64,000 bases of DNA from Pseudomonas nitroreducens NBRC 12694. Lineage in GTDB: Bacteria; Pseudomonadota; Gammaproteobacteria; Pseudomonadales; Pseudomonadaceae. The stretch is from NCBI RefSeq assembly GCF_002091755.1, contig NZ_BDAI01000015.1, positions 1 through 64,000 on the forward strand, read 5' to 3'. The position numbers were made by a program, and so were the translations under genes. Shown one piece after another: positions 37,981 to 47,474 of the stretch. Numbering within the stretch: position 1 is the first letter of the stretch; each line of letters starts with the position of its first letter. The notes below the pieces were generated by a model. That model was given only the letters and a program-made list of their open reading frames with translations. It made no database searches and had not been told where the DNA came from.

Positions 37981-38760
37981 ATGAGCCTTTCCCTTCAGGA
38001 TATCGCCTGGCACCGCTCGGTCGGGCAGCTGATCGAAGCGCTGGACAAGCCGAACTTCTGGACCTCGCTGGTGCGCCTGCTGGGCCAGTATGTGCCCTTC
38101 GACAGCTGGGTCGTGCTGCTTTTCAGCAATGGCAGGCCCCAGGTGTTCGCCGAATGCCCAGGCGAGGACGGCGGCCCCGATCCGCTGTTCCAGGACTACC
38201 TCAAGGGCCTCTACCTGCTCGACCCCTTCTACATCGCCAGCCGCGAGGCGCCCGGAAGCGCGCTGCTGCGCCTGGACGACGTGGCGCCGGAGATGTTCGA
38301 GCAGACCGATTACTACCAGCGCTACTTCAGCCTCAACGTGGTGGCCGATGAAGTGCAGATCAACGTGCAACTCGACGGCGAGCGCACCCTCTGCTGTTCG
38401 GTGGGCAGCAAGGGCCGCTTCACTCCGGAACAGATCGCCCTGCTAGCCCTGGTACACCCCTGGGTCGCCGGCCTGATGCGCCAACGCATGGCCTTCGAAC
38501 GCGAAGTCCAGGAAGCACCCCCGCCGCCACGCTGGCAGAACCGCCTGGAATCCACCGCCCAACAGATGGAAACACCGCTCACCGCGCGCGAGCTGGAAGT
38601 GGGCCGGTTGATGCTCAGCGGCTGCTCCAGCAAGGAGATCGCCCGCAAGCTGGCGATCTCCGCCGAGACGGTGAAGGTCCACCGCAAGCACATGTACGCC
38701 AAGCTGGGGATCAAGTCGCAGTCCGAGCTGTTCTCGCTGTTCCTGCAGGCGCAGGGCTAG
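37981..38760 (+). CDS. LuxR family transcriptional regulator
   Basis: 259 residues. C-terminal LuxR/FixJ helix-turn-helix at about 198-255 (LTARELEVGRLMLSGCSSKEIA, TVKVHRKHMYAKLGI). The N-terminal 180 residues look like a sensory domain but lack the conserved Trp/Tyr pattern of acyl-homoserine-lactone binders, so an orphan metabolite-sensing LuxR is more likely. It is divergent from the amidase-permease genes with about 150 bases between, and is the probable regulator of both. Confidence 0.85.
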   Translation: MSLSLQDIAWHRSVGQLIEALDKPNFWTSLVRLLGQYVPFDSWVVLLFSNGRPQVFAECPGEDGGPDPLFQDYLKGLYLLDPFYIASREAPGSALLRLDDVAPEMFEQTDYYQRYFSLNVVADEVQINVQLDGERTLCCSVGSKGRFTPEQIALLALVHPWVAGLMRQRMAFEREVQEAPPPPRWQNRLESTAQQMETPLTARELEVGRLMLSGCSSKEIARKLAISAETVKVHRKHMYAKLGIKSQSELFSLFLQAQG

Positions 38761-38863
38761 AGCCCCGAAGTAGCAACCGCCTCTGCAGGAGTCTGCAGCC
38801 GTCGAGCGGTCGGTGAGCATTCAAGGCCACACGGGTCCATGCTGGAAGACAGGAGGAACCCCC

Positions 38864-40243
38864 ATGACCCTCAGCGTCTTCGACATGTTCAAGCCCGGAG
38901 TCGGGCCGTCCAGCTCGCACACCGTGGGACCGATGCGCGCCACCCGCGAGTTCGTCGATCGCCTGCGCGCCGAAGGCCTGCTGGCCCCAACCAAGGCCAT
39001 CGAGGTGCACCTCTACGGCTCCCTCAGCGCCACCGGCAAGGGCCACGCCACCGACCGCGCCTGCCTGATCGGCCTGCTCGGCATCGACCCGGCGGAAGCC
39101 GACCCCGCTGCCCTCGCCCCTCAGGTGGACGACATCCTGCTGCGTCATCGCTTGCGTCTTGGCGGCCTGCACGAAATCGACTTCGATCCAGCGCGGCAAC
39201 TGGTCTTCCACGACGACAGCCTGCCCGCCCATCCCAATGGTCTGCACCTGCGCGCCCTGGACGAAAACGGCGAACTGCTGGCCGAACGCATCTGCTACTC
39301 GGTCGGCGGCGGCTTCGTGGTGGATGCGGCGGACTTCAATACCGACCGCGCACTGCCGGACAACCCGATGCCCTACCCCTTCCACAGCGCCGAGGAACTG
39401 CTGCGCCTGTGCCATGAGCACGGTTTCCGACGCATCAGCGACCTGATGTGGGCCAATGAACGCGCGCTACGCAGCGACGAGGAAATCCGCGCCGGCCTTG
39501 CGCATATCTGGGAGGAAATGCAGAGCTGTGTGAACCGTGGTCTGGAAACCGAAGGCACACTGCCCGGCGGCCTCAAGGTGCGCCGCCGCGCGCCCATGCT
39601 CTATCGCCGGCTGAACGAAGCGGACAGCGGCAATCTGATCGCCACCACCCTGGGTGCCCTGGACTGGGTGGACCTTTGGGCGCTGGCGGTGAACGAGGAG
39701 AATGCCGCCGGCGGTCGCGTCGTGACCGCCCCCACCAATGGCGCGGCCGGCATAGTCCCGGCGGTGCTGCACTACTACGCGCGCTACGACCCCGACGCCA
39801 ACGCCGAAGGCATCGAGCGCTACCTGCTCACCGCCGCCGCCATCGGCATCCTGTGCAAACTCAACGCTTCGATTTCCGGCGCTGAAGTCGGTTGCCAGGG
39901 TGAAGTGGGTTCGGCCTGCGCCATGGCCGCTGGCGGTCTCGCGGAAGTCCTCGGCGGCAGCCTGGAGCAGGTGGAAAACGCCGCCGAGATCGGCCTGGAG
40001 CACAACCTCGGGCTGACCTGCGATCCGGTCGCCGGGCTGGTCCAGGTGCCCTGCATCGAGCGCAATGCCATGGCCTCGCTCAAAGCCATCAACGCCGCCC
40101 AACTCGCCCTGCGAGGCGACGGCCAGCACCTGGTCAGCCTCGACAAGGCCATCGACACCTTGCGCGATACCGGGCGCGACATGATGGACAAGTACAAGGA
40201 AACCTCGAAGGGCGGGCTGGCGGTGAATGTGATCGCCTGTTAG
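38864..40243 (+). CDS. sdaA: L-serine ammonia-lyase (L-serine dehydratase), single chain
   Basis: Iron-sulfur enzyme that converts L-serine to pyruvate and ammonia. 459 residues, single-chain bacterial form. The N-terminal beta domain starts FDMFKPGVGPSSSHTVGPMR. The C-terminal alpha domain has the cluster region LCKLNASISGAEVGCQGEVG and ACAMAAGG. AGGAGG precedes the ATG at 38864; upstream codons to 38813 were rejected. Pseudomonads usually carry more than one copy, so the symbol is provisional. Confidence 0.92.
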   Translation: MTLSVFDMFKPGVGPSSSHTVGPMRATREFVDRLRAEGLLAPTKAIEVHLYGSLSATGKGHATDRACLIGLLGIDPAEADPAALAPQVDDILLRHRLRLGGLHEIDFDPARQLVFHDDSLPAHPNGLHLRALDENGELLAERICYSVGGGFVVDAADFNTDRALPDNPMPYPFHSAEELLRLCHEHGFRRISDLMWANERALRSDEEIRAGLAHIWEEMQSCVNRGLETEGTLPGGLKVRRRAPMLYRRLNEADSGNLIATTLGALDWVDLWALAVNEENAAGGRVVTAPTNGAAGIVPAVLHYYARYDPDANAEGIERYLLTAAAIGILCKLNASISGAEVGCQGEVGSACAMAAGGLAEVLGGSLEQVENAAEIGLEHNLGLTCDPVAGLVQVPCIERNAMASLKAINAAQLALRGDGQHLVSLDKAIDTLRDTGRDMMDKYKETSKGGLAVNVIAC

Positions 40244-40259
40244 TTCGGCGGATGCGCCT

Positions 40260-40323
40260 CACGAGCGGGCTCGCTCCTGCCGGCCTGACGCCGGCGCGCG
40301 CAAGAGCGAGCTTGCTCGCGAAC
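40260..40323. repeat. Degenerate REP-type palindromic pair
   Basis: GAGCGGGCTCGCTCCTGCC (40263 on) faces AGAGCGAGCTTGCTCGCGAA (about 40303-40322). Confidence 0.7.
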
Positions 40324-40572
40324 AGCCCAGGGGCAAACGCCATCGTTCTTGCACCGCCCGAAACAAGCTTTCTCAGCGCCGGAGAAAATCGTTAGCTAGC
40401 TTTCTTTTTTCCCCGCTTCGGGCTACCGTCGGTGCCCGCCAGAACTAGAAAGACCTCCGAAAGCCCGTGTCATTGACCTTTGCCCAGGCACGTTCGCGCG
40501 ATGCCTGCCATGCTCTGTGGCGGCCCTTTCGGCCAACCTGACCGTGATCAAAGCCTGACGACTGGAGATTCC
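40324..40572 (+). promoter_or_regulatory. Upstream region of the FMN glutamate-synthase-like gene
   Basis: Together with the repeat before it, this makes a 329-base gap. It contains a small GCTAGC palindrome followed by TTTCTTTTTT near 40396-40411, possibly a weak terminator for sdaA. No gene is visible; the promoter boxes were not identified. Confidence 0.35.
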
Positions 40573-42183
40573 ATGAACCTGTCGCTCCTAAGCCGCTATG
40601 CCTTTTTTGCCGCCTGCGTCCTGTTCACCGTGCTCAGCCTGCCCTTCCTCGGGCATGACTGGGTCTGGCCCTTCACCCTGACCACCCTCGCCCTGAGCGT
40701 GCTCGGAGTCTTCGACCTGCTGCAGGAACGCCACGCGGTGCGCCGCAACTACCCGATCCTGGGCAACATCCGCTACCTGGTGGAAGCCATCCGCCCGGAA
40801 ATCCGCCAGTACCTGCTCGAAGGCGACCAGGAGGCCCTGCCTTTCTCCCGCGCCCAACGCGCCCTGGTGTACTCGCGGGCGAAGAACGAGACCGCCGACA
40901 AACCCTTCGGCACCCTGATCGACGTCTACCAATCCGGCTTCGAGTTCATCGCCCATTCCATCCGCCCGGCGCCGGTGGCCGACCCCTGCACCTTCCGCGT
41001 CACCGTCGGTGGCCCGGCGTGCAAGCAGCCCTACTCCATCTCGGTATTCAACATCTCGGCGATGAGCTTCGGTTCGCTCAGCGCCAACGCCATCCGCGCG
41101 CTGAACAAGGGCGCCAAGCTCGGCGGCTTCATCCATGACACCGGCGAGGGCAGCATCAGCCCCTACCACCGCGAATACGGCGGTGACCTGACCTGGGAAC
41201 TGGGCAGCGGCTACTTCGGCTGCCGCAACGACGACGGCACCTTCAGCCCCGAGCGCTTCGCCAAGCAGGCGGTCGACCCGCAGGTGAAGATGATCGAGAT
41301 CAAGCTCAGCCAGGGCGCCAAGCCTGGCCACGGCGGCATCCTGCCCAAGCACAAGGTCACCGAGGAAATCGCCGCCACCCGCGGCGTGCCCATGGGCAAG
41401 GATTGCATCTCGCCGTCCTCGCACAGCGCCTTCAGCACGCCCAAGGGGCTGCTCGATTTCATCGTCCAGCTGCGCGAACTCTCCGGCGGCAAGCCGGTAG
41501 GCTTCAAGCTGTGCATCGGCCACCCGTGGGAATTCATGGGCATCGCCAAGGCCATGCATGAGACCGGCATCCTCCCCGACTTCATCGTCGTCGACGGCAA
41601 GGAAGGCGGCACCGGCGCTGCGCCCCTGGAGTTCACCGACCACATGGGCCTGCCGATGCGCGAGGGCCTGCTGTTCGTACACAACACGCTGGTCGGCCTG
41701 GACCTGCGCGACAAGATCCGCATCGGCGCCAGCGGCAAGATCGTCAGCGCCTTCGACATCGCCAGCGTGCTGGCCATGGGCGCCGACTGGGCCAACTCGG
41801 CGCGCGGCTTCATGTTCGCCATTGGCTGCATCCAGAGCCAGAGCTGCCACACCAACAAGTGCCCCACCGGCGTCGCCACCCAGGACCCGTTGCGCCAGCG
41901 CGCCCTGGTGGTGCCGGACAAGGCCGAGCGCGTCTACAGCTTCCACCGCAACACGCTCAAGGGCCTGGCCGAGATGATCGCCGCCGCCGGCATCCGCCAC
42001 CCCTCGGAGCTGGAAGCGCGGCATCTGGTACGCCGCGTCTCGGCCACCGAAATCCGCCTGTTCTCGCACCTGCATTACTTCCTGAAGCCGGGTGAACTGC
42101 TCTCCGGCAACATCGAGGGCGAGTTCTACGAGCGCATCTGGCGCATGGCGCGTAGCGACAGTTTCGACGCCATGCCTGGCTGA
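40573..42183 (+). CDS. FMN-binding glutamate synthase family protein
   Basis: 536 residues. Two N-terminal membrane helices (about 5-50) are followed by a GltS-type FMN/glutamate synthase barrel (about 120-500). A cysteine set CIQSQSCHTNKCPTGVATQ matches the [3Fe-4S] region of glutamate synthase, and the FMN site GGTGAAPLEF is conserved. It lacks the glutaminase (GATase) domain, so it is not a complete glutamate synthase; the electron donor and true reaction are unknown. Membrane-anchored stand-alone versions are common in proteobacteria. Confidence 0.85.
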   Translation: MNLSLLSRYAFFAACVLFTVLSLPFLGHDWVWPFTLTTLALSVLGVFDLLQERHAVRRNYPILGNIRYLVEAIRPEIRQYLLEGDQEALPFSRAQRALVYSRAKNETADKPFGTLIDVYQSGFEFIAHSIRPAPVADPCTFRVTVGGPACKQPYSISVFNISAMSFGSLSANAIRALNKGAKLGGFIHDTGEGSISPYHREYGGDLTWELGSGYFGCRNDDGTFSPERFAKQAVDPQVKMIEIKLSQGAKPGHGGILPKHKVTEEIAATRGVPMGKDCISPSSHSAFSTPKGLLDFIVQLRELSGGKPVGFKLCIGHPWEFMGIAKAMHETGILPDFIVVDGKEGGTGAAPLEFTDHMGLPMREGLLFVHNTLVGLDLRDKIRIGASGKIVSAFDIASVLAMGADWANSARGFMFAIGCIQSQSCHTNKCPTGVATQDPLRQRALVVPDKAERVYSFHRNTLKGLAEMIAAAGIRHPSELEARHLVRRVSATEIRLFSHLHYFLKPGELLSGNIEGEFYERIWRMARSDSFDAMPG

Positions 42184-42293
42184 TCCTGGCGGATAGTCGT
42201 GCAGCCGGCGGATCGACGGCTGCACGAATCTTCCAGACATTGCCTCATCGCGCGCTATGCTGGCCGACCGGGCAAGCGGTACGGAGGCGGCCC

Positions 42294-43130
42294 ATGCACA
42301 AAGACAACTGGATCGACCTGCTGCAGGATGCCGACACCGGCATCCAGAGCCTGCGCGCGCACTTCAAGGGCCACGCCTACGACCCGCACTGGCACGACAG
42401 TTACCTGATCGGCTTCACCGAATCGGGCGTGCAGCAGTTCCGCAGCCGCAACCAGCGCTACGTCAGCACTACCGGCAAGGTGTTCTTCCTCGAGCCCGGC
42501 GATATCCATGACGGCGACGCGCCCACCGAGGGCGGCTTTACCTATCGCACCCTGTACCTCGACGCCCCCTGGCTTGAGCGCGAGATCGCCACGCTGTTCG
42601 AGGAGGCACCGGGCAATTGCCAATTGGCCGTGCCCGAGTTGCTGATCGACGACCCGCAGCTTGCCCGGCACATCGACAACGCCTTCCAGGCCGTGCATGG
42701 CCATGACCTGAAGATCGTCCGCCAGAGCGCCATCGACGATCTGCTCGATGGCATGACCCGTCACCTGCACTGGCGCCAGCGCGGCACCAGGCAGGCGCAT
42801 CTGCCGCTGGTGGCACAGCGCGCGCGGGACTTCCTGCACGCCAACCTGACCACCGACATCGGCCTCGACGACCTGGCCCAGGCCAGCGGCTGCGACCGCT
42901 TCCGCCTGACCCGCGCGTTCAAGCAGGCCTTCGGCCTGCCGCCCCATGCCTACCTGATACAACTGCGTCTGGCACGAGCCCGACAGTTGCTCGGCCGCGG
43001 CCTGGCCCCGGCGGACATCGCCGCCGACCTCGGCTTCGCCGACCAGAGCCACCTCGGCCGCTGGTTCCGCCGCGCCTATGGTGTGACGCCCGCGTACTAC
43101 CGCAAGCGCTGCTCAAAGCTTCCAGACTGA
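42294..43130 (+). CDS. AraC family regulator with cupin domain
   Basis: 278 residues. N-terminal AraC-type cupin (about 20-160, YDPHWHDSYLIGFTESGVQQF). C-terminal double helix-turn-helix (about 180-275, IGLDDLAQASGCDRFRLTRAF; IAADLGFADQSHLGRWFRRAYGVTP). GGAGG in front of the ATG decides the start. A LysE exporter follows after 52 bases; such AraC-LysE pairs often regulate amino acid efflux, which is the likely role. Confidence 0.88.
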   Translation: MHKDNWIDLLQDADTGIQSLRAHFKGHAYDPHWHDSYLIGFTESGVQQFRSRNQRYVSTTGKVFFLEPGDIHDGDAPTEGGFTYRTLYLDAPWLEREIATLFEEAPGNCQLAVPELLIDDPQLARHIDNAFQAVHGHDLKIVRQSAIDDLLDGMTRHLHWRQRGTRQAHLPLVAQRARDFLHANLTTDIGLDDLAQASGCDRFRLTRAFKQAFGLPPHAYLIQLRLARARQLLGRGLAPADIAADLGFADQSHLGRWFRRAYGVTPAYYRKRCSKLPD

Positions 43131-43182
43131 GCCCGCCCCGCTGGCGATGATGAACTCCCACCGATTCACTGGAGTTCCCGCC

Positions 43183-43791
43183 ATGCACCTCGCCCAGTTC
43201 AGCCAGTGGTTGCCCTTCCTGCTCTTCGCTTTCGTCGCCTCCATCACGCCCGGTCCCACCAACCTACTGGTGTTCAGCAACAGCGCGCGCTTCGGCTGGA
43301 GTGCGGCGTTACCGATCATGCTTGGCGGCTGCGGCGCCGCAGCGGCGCTGGTGCTGGCGGTGGGCAGCGGGCTGGGCGAAGTACTGGCCAGCCTGCCACG
43401 GGTGCAACAGGCGATGAGCGAAGTCGGCGTGCTCTGGCTGAGCTGGCTGGCCTGGCAGATCTTCCGCAGCCCGCCGGCAGACCTGAAGCGCGATACCGAC
43501 GCCGCGCGCCTGGGAGCGGTAGGCGCTGCCGCGCTGCAGCTGGTCAACCCCAAGACCTGGATGATGGCGCTGGCGGTGATCAGCGTATACGCCGGCTACG
43601 GCGCCGATCGATTGGACCGCGTGCAACTGCTGTCGCTGCTGTTCTTCCTCGTGTCGATTCCCTGCATGGCGGTCTGGGCCGGCCTGGGTATCGGCAGCCA
43701 GCGCCTGCTCTCGCCCCGGCAGATGCAGCGGCTCAACCAGTTGATGGCGATCCTGCTGCTGGTCTCGGCCTGGGCCGGGGTATTGCTGTAA
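43183..43791 (+). CDS. LysE/RhtB family amino acid exporter
   Basis: Inner-membrane exporter of 202 residues with six predicted helices. The family signature SITPGPTNLLVFSNSARFG sits near the N-terminus and NPKTWMMALA in the middle. The start at 43183 (MHLAQF) has a GGAG site, so the upstream ATG pair at 43147 was rejected. It is the probable target of the AraC gene before it. Its stop lies five bases from that of the convergent LysR gene. Confidence 0.88.
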   Translation: MHLAQFSQWLPFLLFAFVASITPGPTNLLVFSNSARFGWSAALPIMLGGCGAAAALVLAVGSGLGEVLASLPRVQQAMSEVGVLWLSWLAWQIFRSPPADLKRDTDAARLGAVGAAALQLVNPKTWMMALAVISVYAGYGADRLDRVQLLSLLFFLVSIPCMAVWAGLGIGSQRLLSPRQMQRLNQLMAILLLVSAWAGVLL

Positions 43792-43795
43792 CAAC

Positions 43796-44710
43796 CTAGA
43801 GAATGCCGTCGCGCCGCAGGTACTCGCGCAGGTGCTCGATGAATGCGTGGATCTTGCGCGTCGCCCGGCGGTTGCTCGGGTAGACCGCGAGAATCTGCGC
43901 GCCGAAGGTGTCGGGTTCGAAGAAGTAGTCATCCAGCACCGTCACCAGCCGCCCGCTGCGCAGATATTCCAGCACGCTCCAGCGCGGGCACGGCAACAGG
44001 CCGTGTCCGGCAAGGCAAGCGGTCAGCAAGGTGGCCTGGTTGTCGCTGCTCAACCGGCCATTGCGCGGCGTGGAAAAGCGCATGCCGTCCACGTCGAACC
44101 ACCAGCGGTCGTCCAGCGCCGGGTGGCGGTAGACCAGGCAATCGTGGTCAATGATTTCGCTCGGATGGCTGGGTGCACCGCGCCGCTCAAGGTAAGCGGG
44201 GCTGGCGCACATCGCCAGGCGGCTTTCGGCCAGCGGCTGGGCTATCAGCCCTGGCAGGTCGCTGTTGCCCATGCGCAGGGCGAGGTCGTAGCGGCCGTCG
44301 AGCAGATCGACATAACTATCGCAGAGGTCCACCTGCAAGCGCACGTCCGGGTGCAGGTCGAGGAATTCGGCACAGGCCCGGTCGAGGAACACCGGGCCGA
44401 CGATCAGCGGCCCTGTGATGCGCAGCACGCCCCGCAGGCTGTGCTGCAACTGGGCGATCTCCTCGGTGGTTTCGCGCATCCGCGCCAGCACCTCGCGAGC
44501 ACCATCCAGGTAGAGCTGGCCAGCCTCGGTGAGTGACATGCTGCGCGTGGTGCGCTCGAACAGCCGCGCGCCGACATCGATTTCCAGCTGGCCGACCGCC
44601 TTGGTCACCGCCGATGGGGTCTTACCCAGTTGCTCGGCGGCACGGCTGAAACTGCCGGTCTCGGCACTGGCGACGAACATTGCCAAGCTGCTGAATCTGT
44701 CCATCGTCAT
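43796..44710 (-). CDS. LysR family regulator
   Basis: 304 residues; HTH at about 5-65 (GSFSRAAEQLGKTPSAVTKAVGQLE) and a substrate-binding domain from about 90. It belongs to the CrgA/YhjC-like group of LysR proteins. ATGs at 44710 and 44704 both fit; the upstream extension to 45244 overlaps the amidohydrolase and is a shadow. It is divergent from the amidohydrolase gene with about 110 bases between, and presumably controls it. Confidence 0.85.
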   Translation of the reverse strand: MTMDRFSSLAMFVASAETGSFSRAAEQLGKTPSAVTKAVGQLEIDVGARLFERTTRSMSLTEAGQLYLDGAREVLARMRETTEEIAQLQHSLRGVLRITGPLIVGPVFLDRACAEFLDLHPDVRLQVDLCDSYVDLLDGRYDLALRMGNSDLPGLIAQPLAESRLAMCASPAYLERRGAPSHPSEIIDHDCLVYRHPALDDRWWFDVDGMRFSTPRNGRLSSDNQATLLTACLAGHGLLPCPRWSVLEYLRSGRLVTVLDDYFFEPDTFGAQILAVYPSNRRATRKIHAFIEHLREYLRRDGIL

Positions 44711-44822
44711 TCGTGCCAATCCTTCACAAGTGTTATGCCCGTTAGCGACTTCCGCGGCACACGCCACGCCATTAGCCTGCGCTGCAAACCAACAATAATC
44801 CATCGAAAAGCAGAGGAAAGTC

Positions 44823-46580
44823 ATGCACGGCATGCTCAAGGGAGCGCTGGCGCTCGCCATCGCACTCGGTACTTTTGAAGCACAGGCACAGAACGCGGAC
44901 CTGATCCTGTACAACGCCAAGGTCTTCACCGCCGAACCTGGCCAGCCGCTGCAGCAAGCCATCGCAGTCGCCGGCGGCAAGGTACTGCAGGTGGGCTCCA
45001 ACGAGGACATCCGCAAGCTCGCCGGCAGTGGCAGCAAGCAGGTCGACCTGGGCGGCAAAGTGTTGATGCCCGGATTCATCGACAGCCACTCGCACTCCAT
45101 CTTCGGCGGCCTGGAGCTGATCTCCGCCAGCCTGCAGGATGAGCAGATGGACCTCGATGCCTTCGAGAAACGCCTCAAGCAGGACCGCGACAGCGGCAAG
45201 GCCAAGGTGCACGACACCGTGGTGATGAACGGCATGAACTCCACCTACTGGTCCCAGGCCGACGGCCTGGCCAAGCGCTTCAACCAGGGCGAGTGGAAGG
45301 ACACCCCGGTGGTGCTGATCGGCAGCGACCACCACACCGCCTGGGCCAACGCCGCCATGCTCAAGCGCGCCGGGCTGGATGCCAAGCGCGTGCGCGGCCT
45401 GAGCCCGCTGGAGCAGCAGAACGTCGCCCACGACAAGGACTTCAACCCCAGCGGCTTCCTGGTCGACTCCGGTTTCGACCTGGTGGCCGCCGCCATGCCG
45501 GTGCCCGACGCCGCCACCATGGACCGCGCCGGCATGGCCGCGGTGAAGTACAACAACAGCCTGGGCATCACGGCCTGGATGGACCCGGCCGCCAACGGCA
45601 CGCCCGGCGAGGCGCTGTTCGCCATCAAGCCCACCGAGAAGACCGTCGGCGTGCTGCCGGTCTATCGCGACCTGGCCCGCGACGGCCAGCTCACCGCCCA
45701 CGTTGCCGCACTGCAGGTGGTGAACCCGAGAAGTACGCCGGCCGATCTGGACGTGATCGAGAAGGTCCGCCAGCAGTTCCAGGGCATCCCCAACCTGACG
45801 CTGCCGGGCATCAAGGTCTTCGCCGATGGCGTGATCGAGTTCCCGGCGCAGTCCGCCGCGCTGCTGGAGGACTACAAGAACAGCCACAAGCCGGGCGAAC
45901 TGCTGATCGATCCGAAGCACTTCGGCGAACTGGTCAGCGCTGCCGACGCACGCGGCTGGCTGGTGCACATCCACGCCATCGGCGACCGCGCGGTGCGCGA
46001 ATCGCTGAACGGATTCGCCCAGGCGCGCAAGGACCGGCAGAGCGGCGTGACCCACTCGATCACCCACCTGCAACTGGTCAACCCCAAGGACTTCCCGCGC
46101 TTCAAGGAGCTCGGCGTCATTGCCTCGATGCAGCTCGACTGGGCCGCCGCCGAGCCCTACACCGTGGAGCTGGTGAAGCCCTACATCGCCGATGAGACCT
46201 ACCGCTACATGTATCCGGCCAAGTCCCTTCTGGACAATGGCGCCACCATCGCCGGCGCCAGCGACTGGCCGGTCTCCACGCCGGACCCGCTGAAAGCCAT
46301 CTACCAGGCCGTGACCCGCAAGGGCGAGGAAGGCGTACTCAACGCCGCCGAGCGCGTGGACCGCCAGACCATGTTCTACGCCTACACCCGCAATGCCGCG
46401 CAGACGATCGGCCTGAGCGACAAGATCGGCACCCTGGCGGCCGGCAAGCAGGCCGACATGGTGGTGCTCGACCGTGACGTGTTCACCGTTCCGGACCAGC
46501 AACTGGACGAAGCCCGCGTGCTGCACACCCTGTTCGAAGGCCGCGAAGTCTACCGCGCCGACGATCAACCGGCTCTCTGA
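44823..46580 (+). CDS. Exported amidohydrolase, YtcJ/NfdA-like
   Basis: 585 residues. Signal peptide (MLKGALALAIALGTFEAQAQ) then a metal-dependent amidohydrolase of the YtcJ type. The metal-binding DSHSHS follows GKVLMPGFI; later come HIHAIGDRAVRESL, ITHLQLV and ASDWPVSTPDP. The C-terminal urease-like composite domain contains GTLAAGKQADMVVLDRDVF. Predicted periplasmic; substrate unknown. The outer-membrane TorF-like protein follows after 150 bases, suggesting a shared uptake theme. Confidence 0.87.
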   Translation: MHGMLKGALALAIALGTFEAQAQNADLILYNAKVFTAEPGQPLQQAIAVAGGKVLQVGSNEDIRKLAGSGSKQVDLGGKVLMPGFIDSHSHSIFGGLELISASLQDEQMDLDAFEKRLKQDRDSGKAKVHDTVVMNGMNSTYWSQADGLAKRFNQGEWKDTPVVLIGSDHHTAWANAAMLKRAGLDAKRVRGLSPLEQQNVAHDKDFNPSGFLVDSGFDLVAAAMPVPDAATMDRAGMAAVKYNNSLGITAWMDPAANGTPGEALFAIKPTEKTVGVLPVYRDLARDGQLTAHVAALQVVNPRSTPADLDVIEKVRQQFQGIPNLTLPGIKVFADGVIEFPAQSAALLEDYKNSHKPGELLIDPKHFGELVSAADARGWLVHIHAIGDRAVRESLNGFAQARKDRQSGVTHSITHLQLVNPKDFPRFKELGVIASMQLDWAAAEPYTVELVKPYIADETYRYMYPAKSLLDNGATIAGASDWPVSTPDPLKAIYQAVTRKGEEGVLNAAERVDRQTMFYAYTRNAAQTIGLSDKIGTLAAGKQADMVVLDRDVFTVPDQQLDEARVLHTLFEGREVYRADDQPAL

Positions 46581-46591
46581 GCCGGGCTCCT

Positions 46592-46618
46592 GCGCCGGGG
46601 TCTGAACAGCCCCGGCGC
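46592..46618 (+). terminator. Probable terminator after the amidohydrolase gene
   Basis: GCGCCGGGG/CCCCGGCGC perfect stem with nine-base loop; the T tract after it is poor. Confidence 0.5.
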
Positions 46619-46730
46619 CTTGCCCGCCAGCCCTGCCCTCCCTTCACGCTACCCGGCATAGCCGGGAAGGCGGGTGCTGCGCGGGATTTTTCATCTGCCC
46701 ACAGACAATCACAACAAAGGGACTTCCCGC

Positions 46731-47474
46731 ATGAATCGCCCCCATTGGCTGGCCGGCGCGCTGCTCGCCTGCGCGCCGCTCACCTCCGCCCTGGCCGTCG
46801 AGCTGGGCCACGACTTCAACCTGCAGATCGACACCGCGCTGGTCAGCGACTACCGCACCCGTGGCATCTCGCAGACCCAGGGCGACCCGGCCCTGCAGGT
46901 CGGCGCCACCCTGCAGCATGCCTCCGGCGCCTACCTGGGCGTATGGAGCTCCAACGTCGATTTCGGCGGTGGCCTGAAGACCCGTCAGGAAATCGACTAC
47001 TACGGCGGCTGGTACTGGCAGGCCGACGAAGACATCGCCCTGGACCTGGGCTATATCAAATACGCCTACCCCAAGGAAAGCCAGTTCAACCAGAGCGATA
47101 CCTACGCCATCCTCCACGCCTACGGCATCGAGGTCGGCGCCTACTACGGCAACGATTACCCGACCTACTTCGGCGAGGACCAGGCCAACCTCTACACCTA
47201 CCTGGCCTACAACGCCGAGCTGCCGGAGGAGTTCAAGCTGCGCGTGCGCTACGGCCGCAACGACGCCAAGGACCCGCTCTATCTTTCCGGCGACGGCAGT
47301 ACCCGCGACACCTACCACGAGTGGGAAGCCAAGTTGAGCCATGAATGGGTGGGCTTCGACTGGGCGGTGAGCTACATCGACACCGACCTGTCGCAGAACG
47401 AATGCCGGACCCAGTTCGGCTTCGGCGACGCCTGCACCGCAACGGTAGTGGCCAGCGTTTCCCGAAGCTTCTAA
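46731..47474 (+). CDS. TorF family putative porin
   Basis: 247 residues with a signal peptide ending near TSALA (about 22) and an alternating beta-barrel pattern ending in VSRSF. The DYRTRGISQTQGDPALQVG stretch near residue 40 is the signature of the TorF/conserved Gram-negative porin family (TIGR02001 type). AAGGGA precedes the ATG at 46731; the frame upstream to 46674 lacks a signal. Its stop overlaps that of the facing DoxX-like gene by four bases. Confidence 0.85.
   Translation: MNRPHWLAGALLACAPLTSALAVELGHDFNLQIDTALVSDYRTRGISQTQGDPALQVGATLQHASGAYLGVWSSNVDFGGGLKTRQEIDYYGGWYWQADEDIALDLGYIKYAYPKESQFNQSDTYAILHAYGIEVGAYYGNDYPTYFGEDQANLYTYLAYNAELPEEFKLRVRYGRNDAKDPLYLSGDGSTRDTYHEWEAKLSHEWVGFDWAVSYIDTDLSQNECRTQFGFGDACTATVVASVSRSF

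Noticed and set aside
38813..38863. Longer N-terminus for the serine dehydratase
   Set aside because: AGGAGG sits directly before the ATG at 38864 and the family begins there.
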